Of a DNA stretch of 64,000 bases, positions 49,455 through 58,940 are shown piece by piece. This DNA is from Paraburkholderia unamae (lineage in GTDB: Bacteria > Pseudomonadota > Gammaproteobacteria > Burkholderiales > Burkholderiaceae). The translations under genes were made by a program, and so were the position numbers. Location of the stretch: contig NZ_QLSU01000011.1 in assembly GCF_003268775.1 (NCBI RefSeq), positions 238,437-302,436 of the forward strand, in the 5' to 3' direction. Numbering within the stretch: the first letter of the stretch is position 1; each line of letters starts with the position of its first letter. The notes under the pieces were generated by a model. That model made no database searches. It saw only the letters and a list, made by a program, of their open reading frames with translations, and was not told where the DNA came from.

Positions 49455-50495
49455 ATGCGTTTGAATGTCCTGCGCCGGCTGGTTATCGCGACCGCTCTGG
49501 TCGCTGCGACGACATCGGTGCAGGCGCGGCCGCTGCGGCCCGTCGACACGATCGCCGACGCGCGCCTCGCCATCGACACGCCGCAAGGCCACGCGCAGTT
49601 TCCCCTTTATCTAAGCGCGGACTGGAACGTGCCGCAGCCGGACGTGCAACGCGCCGTGGTCATCGTGCATGGCAGGCTGCGTAACGCCGATACCTACTTT
49701 CACACCGCCCAGCACGCGCGGGAACTGGCGGGCGTCGATGCCGCGAGCACCTTGCTCGTCGCGCCGCAATTCCTGAGCGGCGCCGACGTGCGCGCGCACG
49801 ACGCACCGGGCGACCTCCTGAGCTGGAAGGGCAATGCGTGGATGGCCGGGGCGAACGCCGCGAGCGGCGTGCCAGTGAGTTCCTACGCCGTGCTCGACGA
49901 CATCGAGCGGCATCTCGCCGACCGGCGTCTCTTTCCCAATCTGAAAACGATCGTGTTCGCCGGGCACTCGGGCGGCGCGCAGGTGTTGCAGCGCTATGCG
50001 ATCGCGTCGCGCGCCGCCGCACTTGCGGCGGAGGGCATCGACGTGCGCTTCGTGGTGGCGAGCCCTTCGTCGTATGCGTATTTCGACGGCCAGCGCCCCG
50101 ATGCGAATGGCGCGCCCGCGGCCTTCGACGCGTCGTTTTGCCCGGGATTCGACCGCTGGAAATACGGCATGGAGGACCGGCCCGCGTTCATCGCCGGGCG
50201 CAGCGCCGCTCAGCTCGAAGCGGAGTACGTGAAGCGCCGCATCGTCTATCTCGTGGGTGGCAATGATTACAACCCGGCCTCGGCCTCACTCGACAAATCG
50301 TGCGCCGCCCAGGCGCAGGGCGGGCAACGCGTGGCGCGCGCGCAAGGTTTCTTTCGCTACCTGCAAGCGCGCCACCCGGGCAACCTGAACCAGACCTTCC
50401 ATATCGTTCCGGGCGTGGGGCACGACGGCGCGCGCATGCTCACGTCGGGCTGCGCGCTGGCGACGATGTTCGATACGCAAACCTGCGAGCGCTGA
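49455..50495 (+). CDS. Secreted alpha/beta hydrolase of unknown substrate
   Basis: 346 residues from ATG 49455 with a signal peptide (LVIATALVAATTSVQARP). The nucleophile elbow is AGHSGGAQ and a later HDGARM near the C-terminus could give the histidine. VVIVHGRLRNADTYFHTAQ is the usual oxyanion-side strand. Four cysteines in the C-terminal half may form disulfides. I do not recognise the substrate; esterase or polymer depolymerase activity is possible. It is monocistronic between two terminators. Confidence 0.78.
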   Translation: MRLNVLRRLVIATALVAATTSVQARPLRPVDTIADARLAIDTPQGHAQFPLYLSADWNVPQPDVQRAVVIVHGRLRNADTYFHTAQHARELAGVDAASTLLVAPQFLSGADVRAHDAPGDLLSWKGNAWMAGANAASGVPVSSYAVLDDIERHLADRRLFPNLKTIVFAGHSGGAQVLQRYAIASRAAALAAEGIDVRFVVASPSSYAYFDGQRPDANGAPAAFDASFCPGFDRWKYGMEDRPAFIAGRSAAQLEAEYVKRRIVYLVGGNDYNPASASLDKSCAAQAQGGQRVARAQGFFRYLQARHPGNLNQTFHIVPGVGHDGARMLTSGCALATMFDTQTCER

Positions 50496-50523
50496 CCAGG
50501 CGCCACGCGCGCACCAAAGACAA

Positions 50524-50563
50524 ACGGGCGTGAAGCCTCGTATTGCACGAGGCCCACGCCCGT
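50524..50563. terminator. Bidirectional terminator, hydrolase / phasin
   Basis: ACGGGCGTG...CACGCCCGT with an inner CCTCGT...ACGAGG makes a long stem. On the minus strand it runs into TTTGTCTTT. It serves both converging genes. Confidence 0.8.
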
Positions 50564-50604
50564 CTTGGGACCGGCCGGCGTTGCCCGCCGGCGGCAAGCG
50601 AAGC

Positions 50605-51168
50605 TTACGCTGCCTGCTTGGCAACGCGTGCCGACGCTTGCGCGACGGCCTTCGTCGCGGCCTTGCCGGCGGCGTCGAAGTTGCTTTCCGCGAATTCGAC
50701 AGCCTGCTTGGCGGCCTTGTTCACCGACGAGTAAGCGCTGGTGGCGGCGTTGAGCGCCGACTTCACGGCGGCGACGGCGGCTTCCGAGCCGGCCGGGGCG
50801 TTCTTCGCGGCGCTGTCCACGAGCGTTTCAAGCGTGCGTTGCTGCGTTTCGTACTGCGCCTGGGCGGCGGCGGCGAACTCAGCCTGCGTGGCCGAGACGA
50901 TGCCGTACACGCTGCGGCCGTAAGCAAGTGCCTTTTCGGCGGCGGGCTGGGCGAAGCCGGCCTGGGCGGCGAAGAAGCCTTGCGGGTCCTTGGCCGAGAA
51001 CGCGCGGTGGGCTTGTTCCTGGCTTTCCGCGAACGCCGAGCGGGCCGTTTCGATGTTGAGTTCGGCGAGCTTGATCGCGCCTTCAAATGCCTTGCTCGTC
51101 AGGCCGAAGAGGGTTTCGAGGCCGGCTTTCTGGGTTGCGGCGAACTGTTCGGGGGTCGGCAGAGTCAT
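50605..51168 (-). CDS. phaP: Phasin, polyhydroxyalkanoate granule-associated protein
   Basis: 187 residues, alanine-rich and almost fully helical, with the phasin_2 family pattern: TPEQFAATQKAGLETLFGLTSKAFEGAIKLAELN, then FAESQEQAHRAF and SSVNKAAKQAVEFAESN. It coats PHB granules and controls their size. ATG 51168 follows AGGAAAG. A clear sigma-70 promoter is upstream, flanked by two repeats of the kind used by the repressor PhaR, so synthesis should follow PHB accumulation. No phaC/A/B genes are in the window. Confidence 0.93.
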   Translation of the reverse strand: MTLPTPEQFAATQKAGLETLFGLTSKAFEGAIKLAELNIETARSAFAESQEQAHRAFSAKDPQGFFAAQAGFAQPAAEKALAYGRSVYGIVSATQAEFAAAAQAQYETQQRTLETLVDSAAKNAPAGSEAAVAAVKSALNAATSAYSSVNKAAKQAVEFAESNFDAAGKAATKAVAQASARVAKQAA

Positions 51169-51258
51169 GTCGTCTTTCCTGTAGGGACGCTACGCGTCGG
51201 TTTCGTTACGAAAAAGAGAAAACTTTCGGATCGATCACCGGTTCGCGCAGAGAAGGTT

Positions 51259-51333
51259 TTGTGCGATGCAGCAATCGAGTTCATATTAACGCAACCATAA
51301 TTCGTGTCAAGAACTTTTTGTGCGTCGCAACAA
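51259..51333 (-). promoter_or_regulatory. Phasin promoter flanked by two PhaR-like repeats
   Basis: On the minus strand TTGACA (51310-51305) and TAATAT (51288-51283) are 16 bases apart. Repeats TTGTGCGATGCAGCAA (51259-51274) and TTGTGCGTCGCAACAA (51318-51333) agree at 13 of 16 positions and lie on either side, one just upstream of the -35 and one downstream of the -10. Confidence 0.72.
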
Positions 51334-51597
51334 TTATGTAAACGCCTGATTCTGGGTGGAAATTTTCAAGCCGACGAACGCCGTCGCCGCGCGCCGGTTC
51401 GCGCTTGATCCTCTTAAGCGCAGCGCTTTGCCAGACGGGGCAGAATGGGCGTTCGCCCGGGCGGCGAAAGCGTCACACAAGCGGCCCGGGTTGGTCCCCC
51501 AATCTAGCGGTGGTGGCGCTTGCGCTCGGCGTTCGCCGAGGCAATCGACCCGGCGGCGCACGCGCGGCCGCCACCGCGAATCCTCTGGAGAGTGGTA

Positions 51598-53061
51598 ATG
51601 GGTGCTTCGAACGACAAGTCCCTCGGTCAATCGACGATGAGCACGGGCGCGCCGGCAGTGAGCGACCGCAACTCGCTGACCATCGGTCCCGACGGCCCGA
51701 TCGTGCTGCACGATGTGCATTTCCTCGAGCAGATGGCGCATTTCAACCGCGAGAAAGTGCCGGAGCGCCAGCCGCACGCGAAGGGCGCGGGCGCATTCGG
51801 TGAGCTCAAGGTCACGGAAGACGTTTCGCGTTACACCAAGGCCGCCTTGTTCCAGAAAGGCGCGTCCACCGAAATGCTGGCGCGTTTTTCGACCGTCGCG
51901 GGCGAAATGGGCAGCCCCGACACGTGGCGCGACGTGCGCGGCTTCTCGCTGAAGTTCTACACGACCGAGGGCAACTACGACCTCGTGGGCAACAACACGC
52001 CCGTGTTCTTCGTGCGCGACCCGATGAAGTTCCCGCACTTCATCCGCAGCCAGAAGCGCCTGCCCGATTCGGGCCTGCGCGACGCCGAGATGCAATGGGA
52101 CTTCTGGACCAACAATCCCGAGTCGGCGCACCAGGTCACGTACCTGATGGGCGAGCGCGGCCTGCCGAAAACCTGGCGCCACATGAACGGCTACGGCTCG
52201 CACACCTATATGTGGGTGAATGCGCAGGGCGAGAAGTTCTGGGTGAAGTACCACTTCCACACGAAGCAGGGCATGCAGTTCTTCACCAACGCCGAAGCGG
52301 CGGCCAAGGCGGGCGAGGACGCGGACTTCCATCGCCGCGACCTGTTCGAGGCGATCAAGCGCGGCGAATTTCCGGCATGGGAACTCTCCGTGCAGGTCAT
52401 GCCGTACGCGGAGGCGAAGAAGTACCGCTTCAACCCGTTCGATCTCACGAAGACGTGGTCGCACAAGGACTATCCGCTCATCAAGGTCGGCACGATGACG
52501 CTCAACCGCAACCCGGAGAACTTCTTCGCGCAGATCGAGCAGGCCGCGTTCTCGCCGGGCAACACGGTGCCGGGCATCGGTCTCTCGCCGGACAAGATGC
52601 TGCTGGGCCGTGCGTTCGCCTATAACGACGCGCAGCGCGCGCGCATCGGCACGAACTTCCATCAGTTGCCGGTGAACCGTCCGAAGGTGCCGGTGCAGAC
52701 CTATATGTTCGACGGCAACATGACCTACGAACATAGCGGCAACGCGCCTACCTATGTGCCGAACAGCTTCGGCCGCCCGTGGGCGGACACGACCGGCGCC
52801 GCCGACGACGGCTGGGAAGCCGACGGCGACCTGGTGCGCAGCGCCTACACGCTGCACGCCGAGGACGACGACTTCGGCCAGCCGGGCGATCTCGTGCGCA
52901 ACGTCTTCAACGACAAGCAGCGCGAGTCGCTCATCGACCAGGTGGTGGCGAGCCTGAGCGGCGTGGGCAGCCCCGTGCGCGAGCGCGTGTTCGACTACTG
53001 GAAGAAGATCGACGAGGCCGTGGGCGCGCAGATCGAGAAAAAGGCGGGCAGCGGGAAGTAA
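51598..53061 (+). CDS. katA: Monofunctional heme catalase (small-subunit, clade 3)
   Basis: 487 residues from ATG 51598 (GGAG eight bases upstream). The distal histidine lies in VLHDVHFLEQMAHFNRE, the catalytic asparagine in YDLVGNNTPVFFVRD, and the proximal heme tyrosine in RAFAYNDAQRARIG. The length fits clade 3 enzymes that use NADPH for protection. It destroys hydrogen peroxide in the cytoplasm. The gene is monocistronic with a strong terminator; an OxyR site could not be located in the upstream 250 bases. Confidence 0.95.
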   Translation: MGASNDKSLGQSTMSTGAPAVSDRNSLTIGPDGPIVLHDVHFLEQMAHFNREKVPERQPHAKGAGAFGELKVTEDVSRYTKAALFQKGASTEMLARFSTVAGEMGSPDTWRDVRGFSLKFYTTEGNYDLVGNNTPVFFVRDPMKFPHFIRSQKRLPDSGLRDAEMQWDFWTNNPESAHQVTYLMGERGLPKTWRHMNGYGSHTYMWVNAQGEKFWVKYHFHTKQGMQFFTNAEAAAKAGEDADFHRRDLFEAIKRGEFPAWELSVQVMPYAEAKKYRFNPFDLTKTWSHKDYPLIKVGTMTLNRNPENFFAQIEQAAFSPGNTVPGIGLSPDKMLLGRAFAYNDAQRARIGTNFHQLPVNRPKVPVQTYMFDGNMTYEHSGNAPTYVPNSFGRPWADTTGAADDGWEADGDLVRSAYTLHAEDDDFGQPGDLVRNVFNDKQRESLIDQVVASLSGVGSPVRERVFDYWKKIDEAVGAQIEKKAGSGK

Positions 53062-53420
53062 GCTGCCGACGGCGCGCGGCGGTCGCACCGCACGCGCCGG
53101 TTTGACGCGATAGCGATGGAAAAAACCGGAACGGGGCTTGCGCACCGTTCCGGTTTTTTCATGTGCGCTTCATGCACGTTTCATGCGCGTTTCATGGGTT
53201 TTGCCGTTGCATGGCGGCGCGCCGGCGCCGAACGCGTCGTTACCGCGACGAAACTGGCAGGCCTGCCATCTGGCGGCTTCTGCGGCGTCAGGCGCGAGAG
53301 CGCATAATGCGCGAGTCGCCTCGGGGCCGCATCGCGCAGGCCCGGCGGCAGGCGTTGCGCGGCGGGAATAAATTTGCCGCGCGCCGCGTTATCCCTACTG
53401 TCCCGCTACCGCACGCTCAC
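53062..53420. other. Intergenic stretch between catalase and cytochrome b561
   Basis: It holds the terminator at 53120-53159. From 53160 to 53420 the frame of cytochrome b561 is open but the translation is low-complexity basic sequence, so I do not count it as coding. No promoter is clear. Confidence 0.5.
53120..53159 (+). terminator. Terminator after the catalase gene
   Basis: AACCGGAACGG and CCGTTCCGGTT form the stem, with six As before and six Ts after, so it can work in both directions. Confidence 0.92.
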
Positions 53421-54038
53421 GTGAAAACTTCCCTTTCCGCCGAATCCGCTTTCGCCGATGCCGCCGCCGGCGCGCAGAAGTACACGCGCGTCGCGGTGCT
53501 CCTGCACTGGTTGATCGCGCTGCTGATCCTCACGAACGTCGCGCTCGGTCTCACGGCCGCGTTTCTGCCCGACGGCACGCTGTCGGACACCGCCATTCGC
53601 TTCGTGATCGACACGCACAAGTCGATCGGCATCACCGTGCTCGGGCTCGCGATCCTGCGCGTGCTGTGGCGTCTCACGCATCGCCCGCCGCCGTTGCCGC
53701 GCGAGTTTCCGGGCTGGGAGCGCGCGGCGGCGCATGCCGCGCATGTCGCGCTCTATGTGCTGATCTTCGCCATGCCGCTCTCGGGCTGGCTGCACGACTC
53801 CGCGTGGGTTGCCGCCGCCTCGCATCCCATGTATCTGTTCGGCCTCGTGCAATGGCCGCGCATCGGCTTCATCATGAATCTCGATCCGGCCACCAAGGAG
53901 CAGTTGCACAACCAGTTCGGCGCGCTGCATACGGCGTGCAGCTATGCGCTTTACGGCGTGCTTGCGCTGCACATTGCGGGCGCGCTCAAGCATCAATGGA
54001 TCGACCGTCATTCGGTGCTGCGCCGGATGATGCCTTGA
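53421..54038 (+). CDS. Cytochrome b561-type membrane protein
   Basis: 205 residues if GTG 53421 is used; the frame is open further upstream to 53163 without a good start. Four hydrophobic segments carry the family histidines: RVAVLLHWLIALLILTN, FVIDTHKSIGITVLGLAIL, ERAAAHAAHVALYVLIFAMPLSGW and FGALHTACSYALYGVLALHIAGALKH. These bind two b-type hemes. The protein passes electrons between ubiquinol and a periplasmic or superoxide acceptor. It is followed 21 bases later by a glycosyltransferase gene, with which it is probably co-transcribed by chance. Confidence 0.85.
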   Translation: MKTSLSAESAFADAAAGAQKYTRVAVLLHWLIALLILTNVALGLTAAFLPDGTLSDTAIRFVIDTHKSIGITVLGLAILRVLWRLTHRPPPLPREFPGWERAAAHAAHVALYVLIFAMPLSGWLHDSAWVAAASHPMYLFGLVQWPRIGFIMNLDPATKEQLHNQFGALHTACSYALYGVLALHIAGALKHQWIDRHSVLRRMMP

Positions 54039-54059
54039 GCAACACGAGAAGGGTACGAC

Positions 54060-55526
54060 TTGAAAAACACGCTTCAAGAGGCGCTCGCGCGCACGTCGCC
54101 GCGCCTCGCGCCGCCTCCTACGCCTTTGGCGAGCATCGTGATTCATCTCAGTGTCATGGTGCTCTGGTTCGTGCTGTTCGCGCGCGCGTTCTTCCTGCAA
54201 GGCGTGGTCGCGTGGTCGACCGGCATTGCCTATGTCGTCTACGACACGGTGTTGCTGTTGTTCGTCGCGTGGAAAGCGCGCGTGCTGCTCGCGCCGCCCG
54301 CGAACGTCAGTGCCGCTAGCGTTGAGAAGCTGCCTGCGCTCGGCGTGATCGTCGCGGCGCACAACGAAGCCGCGGTGCTGCCGATCACGCTCGACGCACT
54401 GTTCACGCAAACGCGCGCGCCCGCGCAGATCGTGATTGCCGACGACGGCTCGACCGACGGCACCGCCGCGCTGCTCACCGGCCGCTATGGTCTCGCCGAT
54501 CCCGGCGAAGGGCGGTTGAGTGCGCCTTCGCCGCAATACCCGAGCTTGCGCTGGCTGAGGCTCGCGCACGGCGGCAAGGCCCGCGCGCTCAACGCCGCGT
54601 TGCTGGCCATCGAAACCGAAACGGTGATGACCGTGGACGCCGACACGCTGCTCGAACCGGACGCCTGCGCCGCGATGTCGAGCGCGTTCGGCAGCGAGCC
54701 CGAACTCGTGGCGGCGGCGGGGCTGCTCACGCCGGTTTGCGACCATACACTGAGCGGGCGCTTTTTCCAGTGGTTCCAGACCTACGAGTACATCCGCAAT
54801 TTCATCTCGCGCTTTGCGTGGATGCGCGCGGACAGCCTGTTGCTCGTTTCCGGCGCGTTCGCGGGTTTTCGCCGCGACGCGGTGATGACCGTGGGCGGCT
54901 TCGACCCGCATTGCCTCGTGGAGGACTACGAACTGATCCACCGCCTGCGCCGCCACTCGGCGCGCGAAGGTCTTGGCTGGGACGTGCGCGTGCTCGGCAC
55001 GGCCCGCGCACGCACCGACGCGCCCGGCACGCTCGCGAGCTTCCTGCGCCAGCGGCGCCGCTGGTTCGCGGGCTTTCTGCAAACGCAGTACTGGTATCGC
55101 GACATGACCGGCAATCGCCGCTATGGCAAGCTCGGCCTCATGATGTTGCCGGTCAAGGCGTTCGACACCGTGCAGCCGATTTATGGTTTGACGGCGTTTG
55201 CGCTGCTGCTCGGCTTTCTGTTCGACGGCCGCTTCACGATCGTGCTGCCCGTGCTCGGCGTGATCGTCGGCAAGATCGCCATCGATCTCGCGTTTCATTT
55301 GTACTCGGTTCATCTCTACCGGCGCTGGAGCGGCGACCGCACGCATTCGAGCTTCGGCATGGCGCTGCTGGCCGCCATCTTCGAGCCGTTCTCGTTCCAG
55401 TTGATGCGCCACAGCGGCGCGGCGCTCGGCTGGCTGCACTTCCTGCTTGGGCGGCGCAAATGGGGTGTGCAGCGGCGCACCGGCCTTGCGGCGGCGCGTA
55501 ATCGCGAGGGCGCGGCGTCTCAGTGA
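54060..55526 (+). CDS. Membrane glycosyltransferase, family 2
   Basis: 488 residues from TTG 54060 with AGAAGGG six bases upstream. Two N-terminal membrane segments (residues 22-75) precede a GT-A domain: GVIVAAHNEAAVLP, IADDGSTDGT, VDADT (metal), VEDYELIHRL (base) and QRRRWFAG (acceptor site). Three more hydrophobic segments end the protein. The QRRRW-type motif marks processive or chain-forming enzymes such as chitin, hyaluronan or PGA synthases, but no partner genes identify the polymer. It is convergent with the DUF2459 gene and the stops overlap by seven bases. Confidence 0.85.
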   Translation: MKNTLQEALARTSPRLAPPPTPLASIVIHLSVMVLWFVLFARAFFLQGVVAWSTGIAYVVYDTVLLLFVAWKARVLLAPPANVSAASVEKLPALGVIVAAHNEAAVLPITLDALFTQTRAPAQIVIADDGSTDGTAALLTGRYGLADPGEGRLSAPSPQYPSLRWLRLAHGGKARALNAALLAIETETVMTVDADTLLEPDACAAMSSAFGSEPELVAAAGLLTPVCDHTLSGRFFQWFQTYEYIRNFISRFAWMRADSLLLVSGAFAGFRRDAVMTVGGFDPHCLVEDYELIHRLRRHSAREGLGWDVRVLGTARARTDAPGTLASFLRQRRRWFAGFLQTQYWYRDMTGNRRYGKLGLMMLPVKAFDTVQPIYGLTAFALLLGFLFDGRFTIVLPVLGVIVGKIAIDLAFHLYSVHLYRRWSGDRTHSSFGMALLAAIFEPFSFQLMRHSGAALGWLHFLLGRRKWGVQRRTGLAAARNREGAASQ

Positions 55527-56215
55527 GCCCGCGCCAGCGTGGCGCGCACTTCGCGCATCAGGCTCCCGGCGAACAGCGTGTCGGGCACCGTCGCGAGACC
55601 TGCCGAGCGCAATGCGTGCGCGCTCCACGTGTTGCAGGTGTGGAAGGCGTCATAGGTCGCCGACGCCGCGAAATAGAGGCTGCCGTCATCGGGGCCGTTG
55701 TCGAGCCGTTGCGGCGCGCCTGCCGCGTCCGTTGCGAACGAGGCGCGTAGATAGCGTTGCAGGCCTTCCAGCCCGGCGTCGTCCACGGGCACTTCCACGA
55801 CGTTTTGCACGCCGAATGCGCTCTCCGGCGTGGCGCGCAGCACCGTCATCTGCATGGCCGCTTCGCTGGGCGTGAGTGTGCCCAGCATCGTGAGCGGATC
55901 GTGGCGGCCTTCGACCATGAAACGCTTTTCTCCGAAGCCAAAGCACAAGAATCGCGCCTCGTCGAAGCCGCGCGCGAGCGCCGCGATCCAGGCGTTGGCG
56001 TCGTCTTTCCTCAAGCAGATATCGGTGTGCCACTCGCCTTGAACCACGGCGATAGCGGTGCGTGCCGGTGTTTCGGCCGGCGGTTGCGCAGTCGCGAGCG
56101 GCGCGGCGCGCGAAACAGGGCACGCGGCGAGCGCGAACGCGAGCATCAGTGCGAAACTCGCTCGCCAAGCCGCGATGCGCAGTGGGCGTGGGCGCGTAGC
56201 GCCGGTTCCGTTCAT
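55520..56215 (-). CDS. DUF2459-family exported protein
   Basis: 231 residues from ATG 56215 with a signal peptide (LMLAFALAACPVSRAAP). Conserved points of the family are VQGEWHTDICL near the start of the mature part and DAFHTCNTWSAHALRSAGL near the end; the last motif resembles a cysteine-dependent active site or ligand site. Function is unknown for the family. It is convergent with the glycosyltransferase gene and divergent from the ATP-grasp gene. It has no clear ribosome site. Confidence 0.75.
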   Translation of the reverse strand: MNGTGATRPRPLRIAAWRASFALMLAFALAACPVSRAAPLATAQPPAETPARTAIAVVQGEWHTDICLRKDDANAWIAALARGFDEARFLCFGFGEKRFMVEGRHDPLTMLGTLTPSEAAMQMTVLRATPESAFGVQNVVEVPVDDAGLEGLQRYLRASFATDAAGAPQRLDNGPDDGSLYFAASATYDAFHTCNTWSAHALRSAGLATVPDTLFAGSLMREVRATLARAH

Positions 56216-56404
56216 GTCAGGGTGCACCACCTTGAGGCGCGCGCGTAGCCGCACACCGGCGCGCGCCGTTTCGATACAGCGATCATGCCCGAGTTGCACC
56301 AATTGGGCGCATCCATGACGGCTTGCGCGATGGCATATCAATTGCTTTTTCGTTTGTACCGCAGCGCGCAGGGCATCTCGTCGCAATGTCACGAAAATGA
56401 CGAA

Positions 56405-57850
56405 ATGCCGGGCGACACTGCATTCACGCGCGAGAACGAACCGATGCAAGTCTATGACGAGATGCGCGACGAGGGCGCGGTGCGCCCGCACTACGAACGC
56501 TTCCAGCGCTGGCTGGCAAAGCAGACTGGTGAGACGATGGCGCGCAAGCGCGCCGAGGCGGACCTGCTGTTCAGGCGGGTGGGCATCACGTTCGCGGTGA
56601 ACGGCGACCTTTCGGGCACCGAGCGGCTGATTCCCTTCGACCTCATTCCCCGCATTTTTCCCGCAGACGAATGGGCGTTGCTCGAACGCGGTCTGCGCCA
56701 GCGCGTGCAGGCGCTCAATCTGTTTCTGCATGACGTCTATCACGAGCGCAACATCGTGCGCGCCGGCGTGATTCCCGCCGAGCAGGTCTACACCAATGCG
56801 CAGTACCGGCCGGAGATGCAGGGCATCGACCTGCCGCTCGGCGTGTATGCGCATATCGCGGGCATCGACATCGTGCGCGACGGTCGAGACGGCGCGTTCT
56901 ACGTGCTCGAAGACAATCTGCGCGTGCCTTCCGGCGTGTCCTACATGCTGGAAAACCGCAAGATGATGATGCGGCTCTTTCCCGAACTGTTCGTGCAGCA
57001 CAAGGTGGCGCCGGTCGCGCATTATCCCGATTTGCTGCTCGATACGCTGCGTTCGGTCGCGCCCGATGGCGCGGACGACCCGGTCGTCGTGCTGCTCACG
57101 CCCGGCATGTACAACTCGGCGTATTTCGAGCACACGTTTCTCGCGCAGCAAATGGGCGTCGAGCTGGTGGAAGGCAAGGACCTCTTCGTAGAGGATAACT
57201 ATGTATTCATGCGCACGACGCAGGGGCCGCGGCGCGTAGACGTGATCTACCGGCGCGTGGACGACGACTTTCTCGACCCGCTCGCGTTTCGCGCCGACTC
57301 GGCGCTCGGCGTGCCGGGCTTGCTCACGGCGTACCGCGCGGGCCGCGTCGCGCTCGCCAACGCGATGGGCACGGGCGTGGCCGACGACAAGTCGATCTAT
57401 CCGTATGTGCCCGACATGATCGACTTCTATCTGGGCGAAAAGCCGATCCTGAAGAACGTGCCGACCTGGCAATGCCGCCGTCCCGACGATCTCGCGTGGA
57501 CGCTGGAGCATCTGCCGGATCTCGTGGTCAAGGAGGTGCATGGCGCGGGCGGCTACGGCATGCTGGTCGGCCCGGCTTCGACGCGCGAGGAAATCGAGGC
57601 GTTTCGCGCGCGGCTCATTGCGCGGCCCGGCAACTACATTGCGCAGCCCACGTTGTCGCTCTCCGCTTGCCCAACCTTCGTCGAAGCGGGCATCGCGCCG
57701 CGCCATATCGACCTGCGTCCCTTCGTGCTCTCGGGCAAGACGATCCAGATGGCGGCGGGCGGACTGACGCGCGTCGCGCTCAAGGAGGGCTCGCTCGTCG
57801 TCAACTCGTCGCAGGGAGGCGGGACCAAGGACACCTGGGTGCTCGAATGA
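56405..57850 (+). CDS. Circularly permuted ATP-grasp type 2 protein
   Basis: 481 residues from ATG 56405. Start sites at 56285, 56315 and 56444 are possible. Family blocks: MQVYDEMRDEGAVRPHYERF at the start, GITFAVNGDLSGTERLIPFD, FYVLEDNLRVPSGVSYMLEN and the C-terminal FVLSGKTIQMAAGGLTRVAL with NSSQGGGTKDTWVL. The fold is an amino acid or peptide ligase with rearranged ATP-grasp elements. It is the first gene of a set with alpha-E, transglutaminase-like and Anbu proteins that occurs together in many bacteria; the product and substrate are unknown. It lies 58 bases from the next gene. Confidence 0.88.
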   Translation: MPGDTAFTRENEPMQVYDEMRDEGAVRPHYERFQRWLAKQTGETMARKRAEADLLFRRVGITFAVNGDLSGTERLIPFDLIPRIFPADEWALLERGLRQRVQALNLFLHDVYHERNIVRAGVIPAEQVYTNAQYRPEMQGIDLPLGVYAHIAGIDIVRDGRDGAFYVLEDNLRVPSGVSYMLENRKMMMRLFPELFVQHKVAPVAHYPDLLLDTLRSVAPDGADDPVVVLLTPGMYNSAYFEHTFLAQQMGVELVEGKDLFVEDNYVFMRTTQGPRRVDVIYRRVDDDFLDPLAFRADSALGVPGLLTAYRAGRVALANAMGTGVADDKSIYPYVPDMIDFYLGEKPILKNVPTWQCRRPDDLAWTLEHLPDLVVKEVHGAGGYGMLVGPASTREEIEAFRARLIARPGNYIAQPTLSLSACPTFVEAGIAPRHIDLRPFVLSGKTIQMAAGGLTRVALKEGSLVVNSSQGGGTKDTWVLE

Positions 57851-57908
57851 TTTCATTGCCTGTGATTTCGCTGCCTACGCCGCACGCTCAAGGAGAAGAG
57901 GTCCGATC

Positions 57909-58862
57909 ATGCTGAGCCGCACTGCCGATCATCTGTTCTGGATGGCCCGTTACATGGAGCGCGCGGAGAACACCGCGCGCATGCTGGACATCAACCTGAA
58001 GGCGCTGCTGCTGCCGGGCAGCGCGGACGCCGAGGCGCGCACGCATCGCGCGATGCTGCGTATTTCCGAACTGGAGCCGTCCTTCGACGCACGCCACGAA
58101 GAAACGACGAGCAGCAACGTGCTCAAGTTTCTCGTTGCGGACCCAACGAATCCGTCGAGCATTTATTCGTGCCTGCAAGCGACGCGCGAGAACGCGCGCG
58201 CGGTGCGCGGCACGCTCACGACGGAATGGTGGGAAACGATCAACGACACCTGGCTGCAATTCGTGGAGCGTTTGCGCAGCGGCGAGCTCGAATCGCATCC
58301 GGACGCGTTGTTCGAATGGGTGAAGTTCCGCTCGCATCTCTCACGCGGCGTGCGTCTTGGCACGGCGTTGCAGGACGACGCGCTGTTCTTCACGCAGCTC
58401 GGCACGTTCCTCGAACGCGCCGACAACACCGCGCGCATCCTCGACGTGCGCTTCGTCGAAGTGGAGAACGCCGACTCGCGCTCGGCCGCGCGCCAGCTCG
58501 AAGACTTCTACTACTGGACCTCGATTCTCAGCTCGGTTTCGGCGCTCGAAATCTATCGCAAGGTCTACCGCGACGTGGTGACGCCCGCGCGCGTGGTGGA
58601 GTTGCTGATCCTGAACCAGCAGATGCCGCGTTCGCTGCTCGCCTCGCTGGACGGCGTGTGCGCGAATCTGGCCATGTTGCGCACCGGCACCTCGCGCGAA
58701 GTCGAACGCACGGCGGGCAAGCTGCGCGCCGAACTGCTCTATGCGGATTTGCGGCAGATCTTCTCGATGGGCGTGCACACGTATCTCACGCAGTTCCTCG
58801 CGCGCGTGTACGAACTGGGCAATCAGGTCGCGCGCACCTATCTGATGTTGCCGGTCGGGTAG
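57909..58862 (+). CDS. Alpha-E domain-containing protein
   Basis: 317 residues, nearly all helical. The N-terminal LSRTADHLFWMARYMERAENTARMLD is the family signature, with conserved acidic residues such as ERAENT and FLERADNTARILD near residue 165 and a helical end (YLTQFLARVYELGNQVARTYL). The family is always next to circularly permuted ATP-grasp genes and its role is unknown; it may be a helper or a further enzyme in amide bond formation. Good ribosome site (AAGAGG) before ATG. Confidence 0.92.
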   Translation: MLSRTADHLFWMARYMERAENTARMLDINLKALLLPGSADAEARTHRAMLRISELEPSFDARHEETTSSNVLKFLVADPTNPSSIYSCLQATRENARAVRGTLTTEWWETINDTWLQFVERLRSGELESHPDALFEWVKFRSHLSRGVRLGTALQDDALFFTQLGTFLERADNTARILDVRFVEVENADSRSAARQLEDFYYWTSILSSVSALEIYRKVYRDVVTPARVVELLILNQQMPRSLLASLDGVCANLAMLRTGTSREVERTAGKLRAELLYADLRQIFSMGVHTYLTQFLARVYELGNQVARTYLMLPVG

Positions 58863-58940
58863 GGCGGTTGAGCGCTGACCGATACGGCTGACCGATACGG
58901 CTCATCGATATTTTCATCGTCTTGTTGGAGGAAAACCGTC

